A DNA stretch of 6,194 nucleotides from JBGPBY01 sp041481485 (GTDB lineage: Bacteria > Acidobacteriota > Terriglobia > 20CM-2-55-15), in contig JBGPBY010000443.1 of assembly GCA_041481485.1 (NCBI GenBank), positions 1-6,194 on the forward strand. The letters are read 5' to 3'. Positions within the stretch are counted from its first letter, which is position 1. Every line of letters starts with the position of its first letter. A model generated the notes under the pieces. The model saw nothing but the letters and a program-made list of their open reading frames with translations. It had not been told where the DNA came from and made no database searches. The position numbers and the translations under genes are program-made. Positions 1-5,503 of the stretch are shown here, one piece after another.

Positions 1-187
1 AATCCACGACGATTCGTCCCGTCGGAGTCGGCTTGATATCGCGCTCTCCGATCGGCGTCGTGGGATTCACTACCACCACATCCGCTCCTGATCTCGCTGC
101 CTTGACCGCTACTTGCTCCGCCATGAACTTCGAACGCTTGTAGTGCCCGATCATGTCCTCGATGCCGACCGGACTCTGTTCATCGGC
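1..187 (-). pseudogene. hpnA: hpnA-like hopanoid-associated sugar epimerase, 5'-truncated and running off the left edge
   Basis: Reading leftwards from about 187, the minus strand encodes roughly 62 residues that resemble the middle of HpnA, an NAD-dependent epimerase/dehydratase (extended SDR) found in hopanoid gene clusters. Visible landmarks are ADEQSPV, then IGHYKRSKF, which contains the SDR catalytic YxxxK, then an AEQVAVKAA helix, then VVNPTTPIG and KPTPTGR, all in the family order. The frame is open to the window edge, so the 3' part probably lies outside. Upstream (above about 187) the frame continues with unrelated residues and meets a TAG at 215-217. The N-terminal Rossmann fold with its glycine-rich NAD motif, and the SSxA segment that should precede this part, are absent. 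I infer a truncated gene, or an assembly join at about 185. Internal ATGs exist, but a protein starting there would lack the cofactor site. The family match is from memory of its motifs. Confidence 0.72.
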
Positions 188-463
188 GAGTCTCCAAAGA
201 AGCCCTCCATAGTTCTATATGAGTCAAAGGATCCCGTCGAGGTTCGCGAGGGAATCGAGTGGGCGTTCCTGCCACAGAATGCGTCCGAGAAAACGAAGGC
301 CACCATCTCGACGCTGTACGAAGTCCCGAACGGCTACCTGGTGAGGGTTTCGATGCATCACGATCACGAGGGGTTCGGCGAGGACGAGTCCACCTACTTC
401 TACGCCTGGGAGATGGGCCGGTGGCGGCTGCTCGGAAAAGCGGAATTCACAAGGCTCTATTAG
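113..463 (+). CDS. Hypothetical protein, probably the C-terminal remnant of a longer one
   Basis: I do not recognise the family. The frame is open from a TTG at 113 to a TAG at 461-463. From roughly 190 onwards it has the G/C-rich third codon positions of a real gene, and it ends in an aromatic-rich segment (TYFYAWEMGRWRLLGKAEF) like the final beta strands of a small globular domain. Before about 185 the same bases are better explained by the opposite-strand hpnA homology, so the first 24 or so codons are probably not native. There is no good start codon or ribosome binding site between 185 and 350; the next ATG is at about 353. The simplest reading is a protein that has lost its N-terminus at the same junction that truncates hpnA. 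No signal peptide, membrane segment or catalytic motif is visible. The coding nature of the 3' two thirds is fairly secure; the start is not. Confidence 0.42.
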   Translation: MLRHELRTLVVPDHVLDADRTLFIGESPKKPSIVLYESKDPVEVREGIEWAFLPQNASEKTKATISTLYEVPNGYLVRVSMHHDHEGFGEDESTYFYAWEMGRWRLLGKAEFTRLY

Positions 464-622
464 ATGAGCACATGCCATTCGCCATGGTTGTTCATCGTTT
501 AAAGTCTGCAGCGCTACTCGGGCGGACCGATGTATGTAACCTGCATCCGCGGGTCAAACCTTATCAAGCGGATCAGATTCCTTTTGTAATAATCTCAAAC
601 TGTCCTTTGGCTCGGAAGGCCG

Positions 623-628
623 TATAGT
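623..628 (+). promoter_or_regulatory. Possible -10 box for the phosphatase gene
   Basis: TATAGT matches the sigma-70 -10 consensus at five of six positions and ends 8 bases before the ATG at 637. No convincing -35 box lies at 16-18 bases. If it is used, transcription would start almost on that ATG, giving a leaderless message from the first start, or a leader of about 17 bases for the second ATG at 652. Confidence 0.25.
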
Positions 629-636
629 GGTGTTGA

Positions 637-666
637 ATGGAACTTTTTCAAATGGAGCTGTTTCAG
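637..666 (+). repeat. 15-base tandem duplication at the phosphatase start
   Basis: Two adjacent 15-base units (637-651 and 652-666) both encode MELFQ. They differ at three bases, all third codon positions (GAA/GAG, CTT/CTG, CAA/CAG), so the protein repeat is exact and the second start codon is duplicated in frame. Confidence 0.8.
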
Positions 667-1104
667 GTCGATGATGCAGGGCAATTGTTCATATCGCCGG
701 CAATCACCAACTGGCAACTGCTAGAGCGCCACAAGGTGGATACGATCATCGATATGGAAGGGGAACTGGACTTCGGTGTCCCAACAGCTCCGAACAAATG
801 CTTGTACGTCTACTTTCCCATCTTTGATGAAGAACTGCCCAACCTCCACAAGCTGCATGCCATCGGCATGCTTGGCGCGAATCTTGTTAGATCGGGATAC
901 CGTGTATTGTCTCATTGCGGAATGGGGTTCAATCGATCGGCGTTGGTCGCCGGGTTAATTCTTAACGAATTAGGCATGCCTGGACCAGAGATCGTCAGGA
1001 GGCTCCGGGAACGCCGCCCTGGAGCTCTTTTCAATGACCGCTTCGCTTCGTATATAGAGTCACTTCCAGGCAACTGTAAGTCAAGGCAAGCCATCCCACG
1101 GTAA
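637..1104 (+). CDS. Dual-specificity/tyrosine phosphatase-like protein
   Basis: This is a 155-residue cytoplasmic protein (150 if the second ATG at 652 is used) of the cysteine-based phosphatase superfamily. The signature loop HCGMGFNRS fits HCxxGxxRS, with nucleophile Cys94, Arg100 to bind phosphate and Ser101. Asp64 in FPIFDEELP lies about 30 residues upstream, where the general-acid aspartate normally sits. A hydrophobic helix (ALVAGLILNELGM) follows the loop, as in the fold. The length suits a compact single-domain DSP. The family hydrolyses phosphate esters, usually phosphotyrosine or phosphoserine/threonine; the substrate here cannot be told. The start is ambiguous because codons 1-5 and 6-10 are a tandem repeat (MELFQ twice), and neither ATG has a clear Shine-Dalgarno. 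It is the only complete plus-strand gene and converges on the GDT1 gene, 44 bases apart, with no obvious terminator between. The superfamily is secure from the active site. Confidence 0.88.
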   Translation: MELFQMELFQVDDAGQLFISPAITNWQLLERHKVDTIIDMEGELDFGVPTAPNKCLYVYFPIFDEELPNLHKLHAIGMLGANLVRSGYRVLSHCGMGFNRSALVAGLILNELGMPGPEIVRRLRERRPGALFNDRFASYIESLPGNCKSRQAIPR

Positions 1105-1148
1105 GGACATCACCGTCCCATGCGACAATGAGATCTGCCGGGTGGGAG

Positions 1149-1421
1149 TCAGCTTCTCGCGCTCACCAAAAGCCAAATGCCAATGATGACGAAGCCCGCG
1201 CCTGCCAAACTCTTCAAGGTGGTCGGCGAAACATAACGAGACACTTGTGCGCCCAGGACAACTGCTATCAGACTGCTCAACACAAGCGCCAGCGCCGATG
1301 CCGCAAAAACGCCAGATCGACTCAGGCTGGTGTCTGTAGCGAAAAGAAGCGTAGCGACCTGAGTTTTGTCTCCCAGTTCCGCGACAAGAACACTGACGAA
1401 GACGACAAGCAAAGCTTTCAT
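1149..1421 (-). CDS. TMEM165/GDT1 (UPF0016) family membrane protein, half-size
   Basis: This is a 90-residue inner-membrane protein. The family hallmark E-x-G-D-K-T/S-Q is present as ELGDKTQ at residues 15-21, inside the first hydrophobic helix. Two more likely helices span about 37-57 and 65-85, giving three segments. Known GDT1 family members move divalent cations, chiefly Mn2+ or Ca2+, usually in exchange for protons, and full-length members carry two such repeats in about 190 residues. This is one repeat, so it presumably works as a dimer with itself or with a second half-size protein not seen here. The ATG at 1421 was chosen because the next residues are MKALLVVFV, typical of the family; a longer frame to 1472 would overlap the VWA gene. 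A weak AGG lies about 11 bases upstream. The gene starts 22 bases after the VWA stop, suggesting co-transcription. No Mn riboswitch is possible in so short a gap. Confidence 0.88.
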   Translation of the reverse strand: MKALLVVFVSVLVAELGDKTQVATLLFATDTSLSRSGVFAASALALVLSSLIAVVLGAQVSRYVSPTTLKSLAGAGFVIIGIWLLVSARS

Positions 1422-1443
1422 GTATGCGACCTGATTTTTCGCG

Positions 1444-2361
1444 TCAGTCGAGTTTCGCGGCAAAATACCCATTGCGCGCCTGAATGTTCAGCTGACGATC
1501 GCCGGTTTCAATGCGGATTTTGTGGAACGCGCCGTCCTGCTTTGCGCTCGGGCGATACGTCAGCGCATATTGAGAACGGAGCTCTTCATTAATCTTCTGA
1601 AAGTTTGGCCCCAATTCACTCGTATTCAACGGCAGAAATATCCTGCCACCGGTCTCTTCAGCGAGACGGCGGAGCGCCTTATTTCCATTCGCCGTATCAC
1701 GAGAGGAATTCCCAAGGATTGAATTCGTGCTGATGCAATAAATCGCAGCATCGCTTTGCTGCGCGATTCGCAAGGCATCGTCAATCGATTTGCGGCTGAA
1801 CGTGTCGTTGCCATCGCTGATCACAATCTCAATATGGCGGCCCGCCTGATTGGCCAATTTGTCTGAAGAAGCCAAATAAATGGCATCGTACATGGAGGTA
1901 TTTCCACCGGCCCGAATCTTTTCCGCGGCTCGAGACAGCTTGCTGGTGTCGTCCGTATAGTCCTGCAGCAGATCGATTCCAGTGTCAAATGTGATCAATA
2001 ACGCTCGATCCTGTCCGCGCCGCAGGGTCGATTTGAGGAATTCGATCGCAGCCTGCTGTTCAAAGACCAGTTTGTCGCCGATGCTGCCGCTTGTGTCGAT
2101 CAATATAGCAATCGTTAGAGGCAAGTCCGTTTCGCTGCTGAAATGGGTGATCGGCTGCGGTTTGTTGTCTTCAAATACCCGAAATTTGTTCATCGGAAGC
2201 GTCGTCACAAAGCGGCCCTTACGATCCGAAACGGTAAACAGCACATTGACCAGATTCACATTGACGGAAATGCCTGCTTCAGGGGTGGGTTCTTCTATCG
2301 TGGGGGATTGCACCGCCGGAATCTGAAAAAATAGAACGGCCATCAGTATAAAAATACGCAT
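1444..2361 (-). CDS. Secreted VWA-domain protein, acidobacterial VWFA type
   Basis: This is a 305-residue exported protein. Residues 1-19 (MRIFILMAVLFFQIPAVQS) form a signal peptide. A beta-rich segment at about 30-80 (VNVLFTVSDRKGRFV, then FRVFEDNKPQPI) is the characteristic N-terminal part of acidobacterial VWFA proteins. The VWA domain follows with a complete metal-ion-dependent adhesion site: DTSGS at 89-93, Thr155 in GGNTSMYD, and Asp183 in ISDGND. The end, with QYALTYRP and ARNGYFA, is also typical of the family (TIGR03436 as I recall it). The family is greatly expanded in Acidobacteriota; its role is unknown, but an intact MIDAS implies metal-dependent ligand binding outside the cytoplasm. 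The ATG at 2361 starts directly at the signal peptide; an alternative ATG at 2400 adds 13 polar residues and falls inside an inverted repeat. Neither has a good Shine-Dalgarno. The GDT1 gene follows 22 bases downstream. Confidence 0.92.
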   Translation of the reverse strand: MRIFILMAVLFFQIPAVQSPTIEEPTPEAGISVNVNLVNVLFTVSDRKGRFVTTLPMNKFRVFEDNKPQPITHFSSETDLPLTIAILIDTSGSIGDKLVFEQQAAIEFLKSTLRRGQDRALLITFDTGIDLLQDYTDDTSKLSRAAEKIRAGGNTSMYDAIYLASSDKLANQAGRHIEIVISDGNDTFSRKSIDDALRIAQQSDAAIYCISTNSILGNSSRDTANGNKALRRLAEETGGRIFLPLNTSELGPNFQKINEELRSQYALTYRPSAKQDGAFHKIRIETGDRQLNIQARNGYFAAKLD

Positions 2362-2368
2362 ATGAGAA

Positions 2369-2397
2369 ATTGTATCCGCTGGACAGTAAACTGACGA
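2369..2397 (-). promoter_or_regulatory. Candidate promoter for the VWA-GDT1 unit, possibly leaderless
   Basis: On the minus strand, TCGTCA (2397-2392, four of six matches to TTGACA) and TACAAT (2374-2369, five of six to TATAAT) are separated by 17 bases. Transcription would begin at about 2362, essentially on the ATG at 2361, which would explain the lack of a ribosome binding site. Such matches also occur by chance. Confidence 0.3.
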
Positions 2398-2430
2398 CAT
2401 TGTTTATCTGGACGTCAGTGCTAGCTGTCC
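2381..2430. repeat. Interrupted inverted repeat upstream of the VWA gene
   Basis: GGACAG (2381-2386) and ACTGACG (2390-2396) are mirrored by CGTCAGT (2413-2419) and CTGTCC (2425-2430): 13 paired bases in two blocks around a 16-base centre. It overlaps the candidate -35 box. It could be an operator for a dimeric regulator or, if transcribed, an RNA hairpin. I see no known regulator site in it. Confidence 0.45.
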
Positions 2431-2450
2431 GCGCTTCAAAAGTAAAGATC

Positions 2451-2485
2451 AGGACATGGCGGGTCAGTAGCACGCGCCATGTCCT
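2451..2485 (-). terminator. Rho-independent-like terminator after the barrel-protein gene
   Basis: A perfect 11-base inverted repeat (AGGACATGGCG at 2451-2461, CGCCATGTCCT at 2475-2485) encloses a 13-base loop. It begins 35 bases past the stop of the broken barrel gene. On the minus strand the stem is followed by a moderately T-rich stretch (gatctttactttt) rather than an unbroken T run. It would insulate the VWA gene from upstream transcription. Confidence 0.6.
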
Positions 2486-2520
2486 ATGCCAACTTTTCTT
2501 GAATGGCAAACTGCCTGCGT

Positions 2521-3084
2521 TCACAGCCTGATTTTGTAACGCACAACAGGAAATCGATTGCTTCTGTCGTTTCCGTAACTGTCATTGCCGACGCTGTAGC
2601 CGGCGATCAGAAAACTCTTGCCGGGAAGCGCGAAAGAGATTCCCGGTGTGAGGTATCCGACCTGATTCTGGCCACTGTACCAGACGGCGACGACCTGAGC
2701 TTTAGCGTGGATTGGTTGCTCGTATCCGAGAAGCGCTCCCGCCCTCGCCCCTGTCCAGGAATCCCTGCCCGCTGCAACGGCATAGGGTCCGGCGGTGAAA
2801 CGTGGGCCAAAGTTGCCAGCCGTCATTTTCTTGCTGAGATTGCTGTAGAACAACGCATAAGTGTGGTCGGAAGTGCGATGTTTCAGAGGCGCCACCAAAA
2901 ATCCACCTCCAGAGGCGGCGAGACCCAGTCTTCCGTTCGAAGCAAATTTCCATTAGATATTGCTTTCGAAAAGCGGGTTTGTGGTCGGAACCCTGATGAT
3001 TGTCGATTGGGACAATGCAGGCCGGGCGTTCAGCGCAAACAAGGACGAAATGATGAGCATCAGCAATCCGGAGTGTCGTCTCAT
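2521..3084 (-). pseudogene. Secreted, probably outer-membrane beta-barrel protein, interrupted by one in-frame stop
   Basis: The gene starts with an ATG at 3084 behind a near-ideal ribosome binding site. It opens with a signal peptide (MRRHSGLLMLIISSLFALNA, then RPALSQ), and the mature part begins near residue 28. Codon 44 (2955-2953) is TAA; the same frame then continues without interruption for 143 codons to a TGA at 2521. The part after the stop reads like alternating beta strands with Gly/Tyr/Phe, for example GNFGPRFTAGPY, WTGARAGALLGYEQP, VAVWYSGQNQVGYLTPG and FLIAGYSVGNDSYGN, and ends in an aromatic/basic strand, as outer-membrane barrels do. With the stop read through, it would be about 187 residues, enough for a small barrel. 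No second start is suitably placed: the ATG overlapping the TAA opens a different frame. I infer a recent nonsense mutation, read-through or a sequencing error. Function unknown; a membrane-located role is inferred from composition only. Confidence 0.72.
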
Positions 3085-3092
3085 GGTGTGTT

Positions 3093-3100
3093 TCCTCCCT
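3093..3100 (-). promoter_or_regulatory. Strong ribosome binding site of the broken barrel gene
   Basis: AGGGAGGA on the minus strand lies 8 bases before the ATG at 3084. It is the best Shine-Dalgarno in the window and fixes the start of a gene whose frame is closed 43 codons later. Confidence 0.75.
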
Positions 3101-3264
3101 AATGATGGTTTCTAAGCGTCGTCAATCCTGCAATCGCGATCGCCTTGCCGGTTCGCGACGCTACCGTTCCTATTCGTCGCATCAGAATTGGAGATTGGCT
3201 AACAGGACGGATTAGACGGATAAAGCTAGTTTCGTTTCAGTATTCATTTGCTCAGCTGAAATAG

Positions 3265-3453
3265 TTACGTCTTTTCTTTTTGCTGTTGCCCTGGATCGCT
3301 TTTCTCTTTGTACCCACCGCACCGGACAACCGGCTGAGGTGGATACTTCGGATATCCGTCGTTCGTGAACGACAATTCGCAAAGCAGGAATCTTGATCTC
3401 GTCGTGCGGATTTCTCGCAAGTTCCGACAGGATTCGCACAAGCTCTGCGTCAT
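3265..3453 (-). CDS. Small four-cysteine protein, putative zinc-ribbon-like
   Basis: This is a 62-residue cytoplasmic protein. Cysteines at 6, 9, 25 and 45 are spaced CxxC-x15-C-x19-C, which suggests one zinc site. The motif core SRFLLCELS, then YPKYPPQPVVRC, then GGY resembles a small uncharacterised family I recall from Acidobacteriota and Planctomycetes, in which RFLLC and YPPQPV are the best conserved parts. No name or function is known to me. The tail (about 50-62) is polar, rich in Lys and Gln. The ATG at 3453 is preceded by a GGTGAG at a reasonable distance. It begins 30 bases after the TPR gene stop on the same strand, so the two are probably co-transcribed. A longer frame over the same bases (3475-3212) lacks any recognisable motif and is rejected in its favour. 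Binding of a metal is inference from the cysteine pattern. Confidence 0.8.
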   Translation of the reverse strand: MTQSLCESCRNLREIRTTRSRFLLCELSFTNDGYPKYPPQPVVRCGGYKEKSDPGQQQKEKT

Positions 3454-3483
3454 GGATTCTCACCGCAGGGGGCAACTCGCAGA

Positions 3484-4713
3484 TTATGGATGGTCGACAA
3501 CCGAAGAGGAATCGCTGCCGGTGTGGACTCCTGCGATGTTGAGGCGTTCAAGATTCTGTTTGATCTGGGTCGCAAAGGCGCCCAGTGGAGCTTCCTGCAG
3601 GTAGCTTTGCATTTCGAGAATTGCGTTCGGATAATCTCCCTTTTTCACCAGGATGTCTGCCAGCAGGGCATGCAACTGTGGCAAGTAGCCATTCTTTGTC
3701 TTTTCCGCCGTCCGCGCGCTTTTTTCCGCTTCGTCAAGACGATCCAAATTAAAGTTGCCGACGGCGTGAATATAGTTCGCCAGTCTGTTCAGAGGTTGAA
3801 TCGCCAGAGCCTTGGCGGCTGTCTGAATGGCGCCGGGATTATCCCTGGCATCCAGCTTCAGTGCGGCCAAATGAACATAGGGATCGACAAAGTGTTCATC
3901 GGCAGCGATGGCTTTTTCAAATGCGTGTCGGGCCCTGGTGGAATCGCTAGTCGAGTAGAGTTTGCCGAGTTCGTACCATGCGGCGGCAAACTCGTCATAC
4001 TGGGAAACCGCCTTTTCCAGGTGCTGAACCGCCGAATCTTTACGGTTCTGCCTGAGGTCCCCAACTCCTTTTTCGAACTCTTTGCGCGCATTCTTTGGAG
4101 CCAGCAGCGAAGTTGCGCTGATGACGTCGTCTTCATCTGTGCCGATGGGTTTTACAATCACAACTCCCACATCCAAAGTGCCGAACGAGAGGGAATCCGT
4201 GATCGTGCGTCTGGCTGGCTCGTAGCCTGACACTGAGATATTAATTTCGCATCCAGTCAAACTCGATCCGGAAAGATTAACGACTCGGTCTCCGGAGTTC
4301 GTGCTCGGTCCGCCGATAGCTGGGAACCCTGACGAAGACACTGCTGACGGCGAGGAATCGTCTGCGGCGGTTATTTCCATATTGCTCTGGAGGCCAAGCC
4401 CAAGGGAAAACTGGAACAACCCATTCAAGTCCGTGTGAACGGACTGCAATGCTCTCGTGCCGCAGACGAGCCTTGCGGAGACGGAGTCCCGAATCTTTTG
4501 ACCGCTTTCAGAGATTACCTGTCCGCTTATAAACCGCGGGGGTTGAACCTGCCTGTTGGGAGTTGGAGTGGTGTTTGAGCGGCTCGCATTGCCGGTTCCC
4601 GAACTCCCCGATGAAGCTGGCGAGCCAGAACTCGACGATTGCGCCGATAATGGCAGACCGTTTAGAGACGTCATCAAACTCATCACGAGAATCGCAATAG
4701 CCGGTCGCTTCAT
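3484..4713 (-). CDS. Secreted carboxypeptidase-like/TPR-repeat protein
   Basis: This is a 409-residue exported protein. Residues 1-25 (MKRPAIAILVMSLMTSLNG, then LPLSAQ) are a signal peptide. A Ser/Gly/Thr/Pro linker follows (about 26-58). Residues 60-190 look like a carboxypeptidase regulatory-like beta sandwich: FISGQVISESGQKI at the start, THTDLNGLFQFSL-like strands near 93-104 and an SGYEPARRTI strand at about 162-171. Two cysteines (84, 155) could form a disulfide. From about 207 to 395 there are roughly five TPR helix pairs, for example DSAVQHLEKAVSQYDEFAAAWYELGKLY, shown here only by its ends, DSAVQHLEKA and AWYELGKLY, then ARHAFEKAIAADEHFVDPY and YPNAILEMQSYLQEAP. TPRs mediate protein-protein contacts; the partner is unknown. 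The domain pairing is common in Acidobacteriota secreted proteins. A GGGGA sits close to the ATG at 4713. The four-cysteine gene follows after 30 bases. Confidence 0.88.
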   Translation of the reverse strand: MKRPAIAILVMSLMTSLNGLPLSAQSSSSGSPASSGSSGTGNASRSNTTPTPNRQVQPPRFISGQVISESGQKIRDSVSARLVCGTRALQSVHTDLNGLFQFSLGLGLQSNMEITAADDSSPSAVSSSGFPAIGGPSTNSGDRVVNLSGSSLTGCEINISVSGYEPARRTITDSLSFGTLDVGVVIVKPIGTDEDDVISATSLLAPKNARKEFEKGVGDLRQNRKDSAVQHLEKAVSQYDEFAAAWYELGKLYSTSDSTRARHAFEKAIAADEHFVDPYVHLAALKLDARDNPGAIQTAAKALAIQPLNRLANYIHAVGNFNLDRLDEAEKSARTAEKTKNGYLPQLHALLADILVKKGDYPNAILEMQSYLQEAPLGAFATQIKQNLERLNIAGVHTGSDSSSVVDHP

Positions 4714-5111
4714 ATTTCCCCGCTGGAGCAGTTCAGCTGAATGATCCGAAATTTGTGAAGCACAGTTTACGCCTGGAGGTTGGACAAGTGAATCGCATCA
4801 CGTGGATTGTCTTCAAATGATCAAAAATCCGTAATAGATCTGTCACATTCTCAGGCGAACTTCGACGCGCGCAGTATGCATTCAACGAGGTGGAGTTGCC
4901 AGCAGTGAGCCGGAACTGAGCAGGACGCACGTGAGTCATGCTGAGCATTTTCTGGATATTAAGGCTGTCTCCCGAGCTGAGCGAAGGGTTCTTAAGTCAG
5001 CGGCGGTCACAATGGCGGAAGTGATTTTTGCGCTGGTTCCGGCAGATCGAGTCTCTGAGGGTGCTCCTCCTGAATTTGGGAGTTAGCGATCTTAGGATTC
5101 GCAGCTGTTTC
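4714..5111. other. Intergenic stretch without a convincing gene
   Basis: About 400 bases between the TPR gene and the 60-residue membrane protein, both read leftwards. A 71-residue minus frame (4948-4733) exists but has no recognisable motif, no ribosome binding site and a composition unlike its neighbours. A GGAGGA on the minus strand near 5070 is not followed by a start codon. No hairpin with a T run, tRNA or long repeat was found. It presumably carries the promoter of the TPR gene. Confidence 0.5.
4764..4792 (-). promoter_or_regulatory. Weak candidate promoter for the TPR gene
   Basis: On the minus strand TTCACT (4792-4787) and TAAACT (4769-4764), each matching consensus at four of six positions, are 17 bases apart. 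The predicted leader is about 45 bases. The match is no better than chance would often give; position is the only other support. Confidence 0.22.
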
Positions 5112-5294
5112 TCATGTCTTGCGCCGCGCGATCCAGACGGCAAGCGCCACTGCGCCGATCATCAGCAGGATGCCGATTAGCGAGGCACCGGGCGCGTCGT
5201 CGGTATCCCCGATGTAGATGCCCGCCACGCCAATGGCTACGCCGATGGCGACGAGGCCGAGAGCCATGAATAAGTTCCTGACAGAGGATTTCAT
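5112..5294 (-). CDS. Small two-helix membrane protein
   Basis: This is a 60-residue integral membrane protein of unknown function. A short basic N-terminus (MKSSVRN) precedes helix 1 (about 8-28, rich in Gly/Ala/Val/Ile), then an acidic loop GDTDDAPGAS at 29-38, helix 2 (about 39-56) and a basic tail ARRKT. By the positive-inside rule both ends are cytoplasmic and the acidic loop faces outward. The start is secure: AAAGGTGA lies 4 bases before the ATG at 5294, and a good sigma-70 promoter lies further upstream (5359-5331). It appears to be a single-gene unit, separated from the receiver-like gene by the REP-like element. Similar two-helix proteins are common in bacterial genomes, and I cannot assign this one to a named family. 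Confidence 0.82.
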   Translation of the reverse strand: MKSSVRNLFMALGLVAIGVAIGVAGIYIGDTDDAPGASLIGILLMIGAVALAVWIARRKT

Positions 5295-5330
5295 GAGGTC
5301 ACCTTTCAGAGATTGAACTCGCCGCGATTA

Positions 5331-5359
5331 ATTATAAAGAACTTTGTATAATGAAGCAA
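5331..5359 (-). promoter_or_regulatory. Sigma-70-type promoter of the two-helix protein gene
   Basis: On the minus strand a perfect TATAAT (5336-5331) lies 17 bases from TTGCTT (5359-5354; the TTG matches). Transcription would start at about 5324, giving a leader of about 30 bases that carries the ribosome binding site. The local A/T-rich stretch contrasts with its surroundings. Confidence 0.55.
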
Positions 5360-5375
5360 TCGGCTGCGATCAAGA

Positions 5376-5499
5376 AATCCCTCTCCCGACGGGAGAGGGG
5401 GCCGCGCAGCGGCCGGTGACGGGTACCGCAAGTAACAATATCTACTTGTGGTACCCCTCACCCGGCCTTCGGCCGCCCTCTCCCGTTGGGAGAGGGAAT
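5376..5499. repeat. Nested inverted-repeat element resembling a REP doublet
   Basis: A roughly 124-base palindromic unit is made of five stems. The ends each form a hairpin: CCCTCTCCC/GGGAGAGGG at 5379-5387/5391-5399 with loop GAC, and the same stem at 5476-5484/5488-5496 with loop GTT. Inside them are GGCCGC/GCGGCC (5400-5405/5409-5414) and CGGCC/GGCCG (5463-5467/5471-5475). The centre is a long stem, GGTACCGCAAGTA (5422-5434) with TACTTGTGGTACC (5443-5455), one G-T pair, extended outward by GGTGA/TCACC. The left and right ends are inverted copies with few changes. This architecture is that of two REP sequences in inverted orientation (a REPIN/BIME), which are moved by RAYT transposases; none is in the window. 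It begins 5 bases past the stop of the receiver-like gene and could also serve as its terminator, though it lacks a T run. Confidence 0.8.
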
Positions 5500-5503
5500 T
5501 CCT

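Noticed and set aside
1128..1592. A 154-codon plus-strand frame across GDT1 and the VWA end
   Set aside because: It is antisense to two recognised genes, with a product rich in Arg, Gln and Cys and no recognisable domain.
2702..2953. Minus-strand frame beginning with an ATG that overlaps the TAA of the barrel gene (TAATG)
   Set aside because: It looks like translational coupling, but it is in a different frame from the coherent beta-strand sequence and its own residues show no pattern; it is a by-product of overlap.
2503..3102. A 199-codon plus-strand frame opposite the barrel gene
   Set aside because: It survives only because the minus-strand gene has few codons whose complement is a stop; it has no ribosome binding site, and the opposite strand explains the sequence.
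3115..3162. AGCGTCG/CGACGCT inverted repeat upstream of the barrel gene
   Set aside because: Seven pairs separated by 34 bases without a further match; expected by chance in G/C-rich sequence.
3235..3261. TTTCAG/CTGAAA inverted repeat just after the four-cysteine gene
   Set aside because: Only six A/T-rich pairs, a 15-base loop and no T run; too weak to call a terminator.
3212..3475. An 87-codon minus frame over the four-cysteine gene
   Set aside because: It starts at a TTG and lacks motifs; the alternative frame on the same strand carries the conserved cysteine pattern.
3490..4230. A long plus-strand frame opposite the TPR gene
   Set aside because: It is antisense to a gene with signal peptide and repeats; its product has no start site signal or domain.
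4733..4948. A 71-codon minus frame in the intergenic stretch
   Set aside because: No ribosome binding site, no motif, and it overlaps the most likely promoter of the TPR gene.
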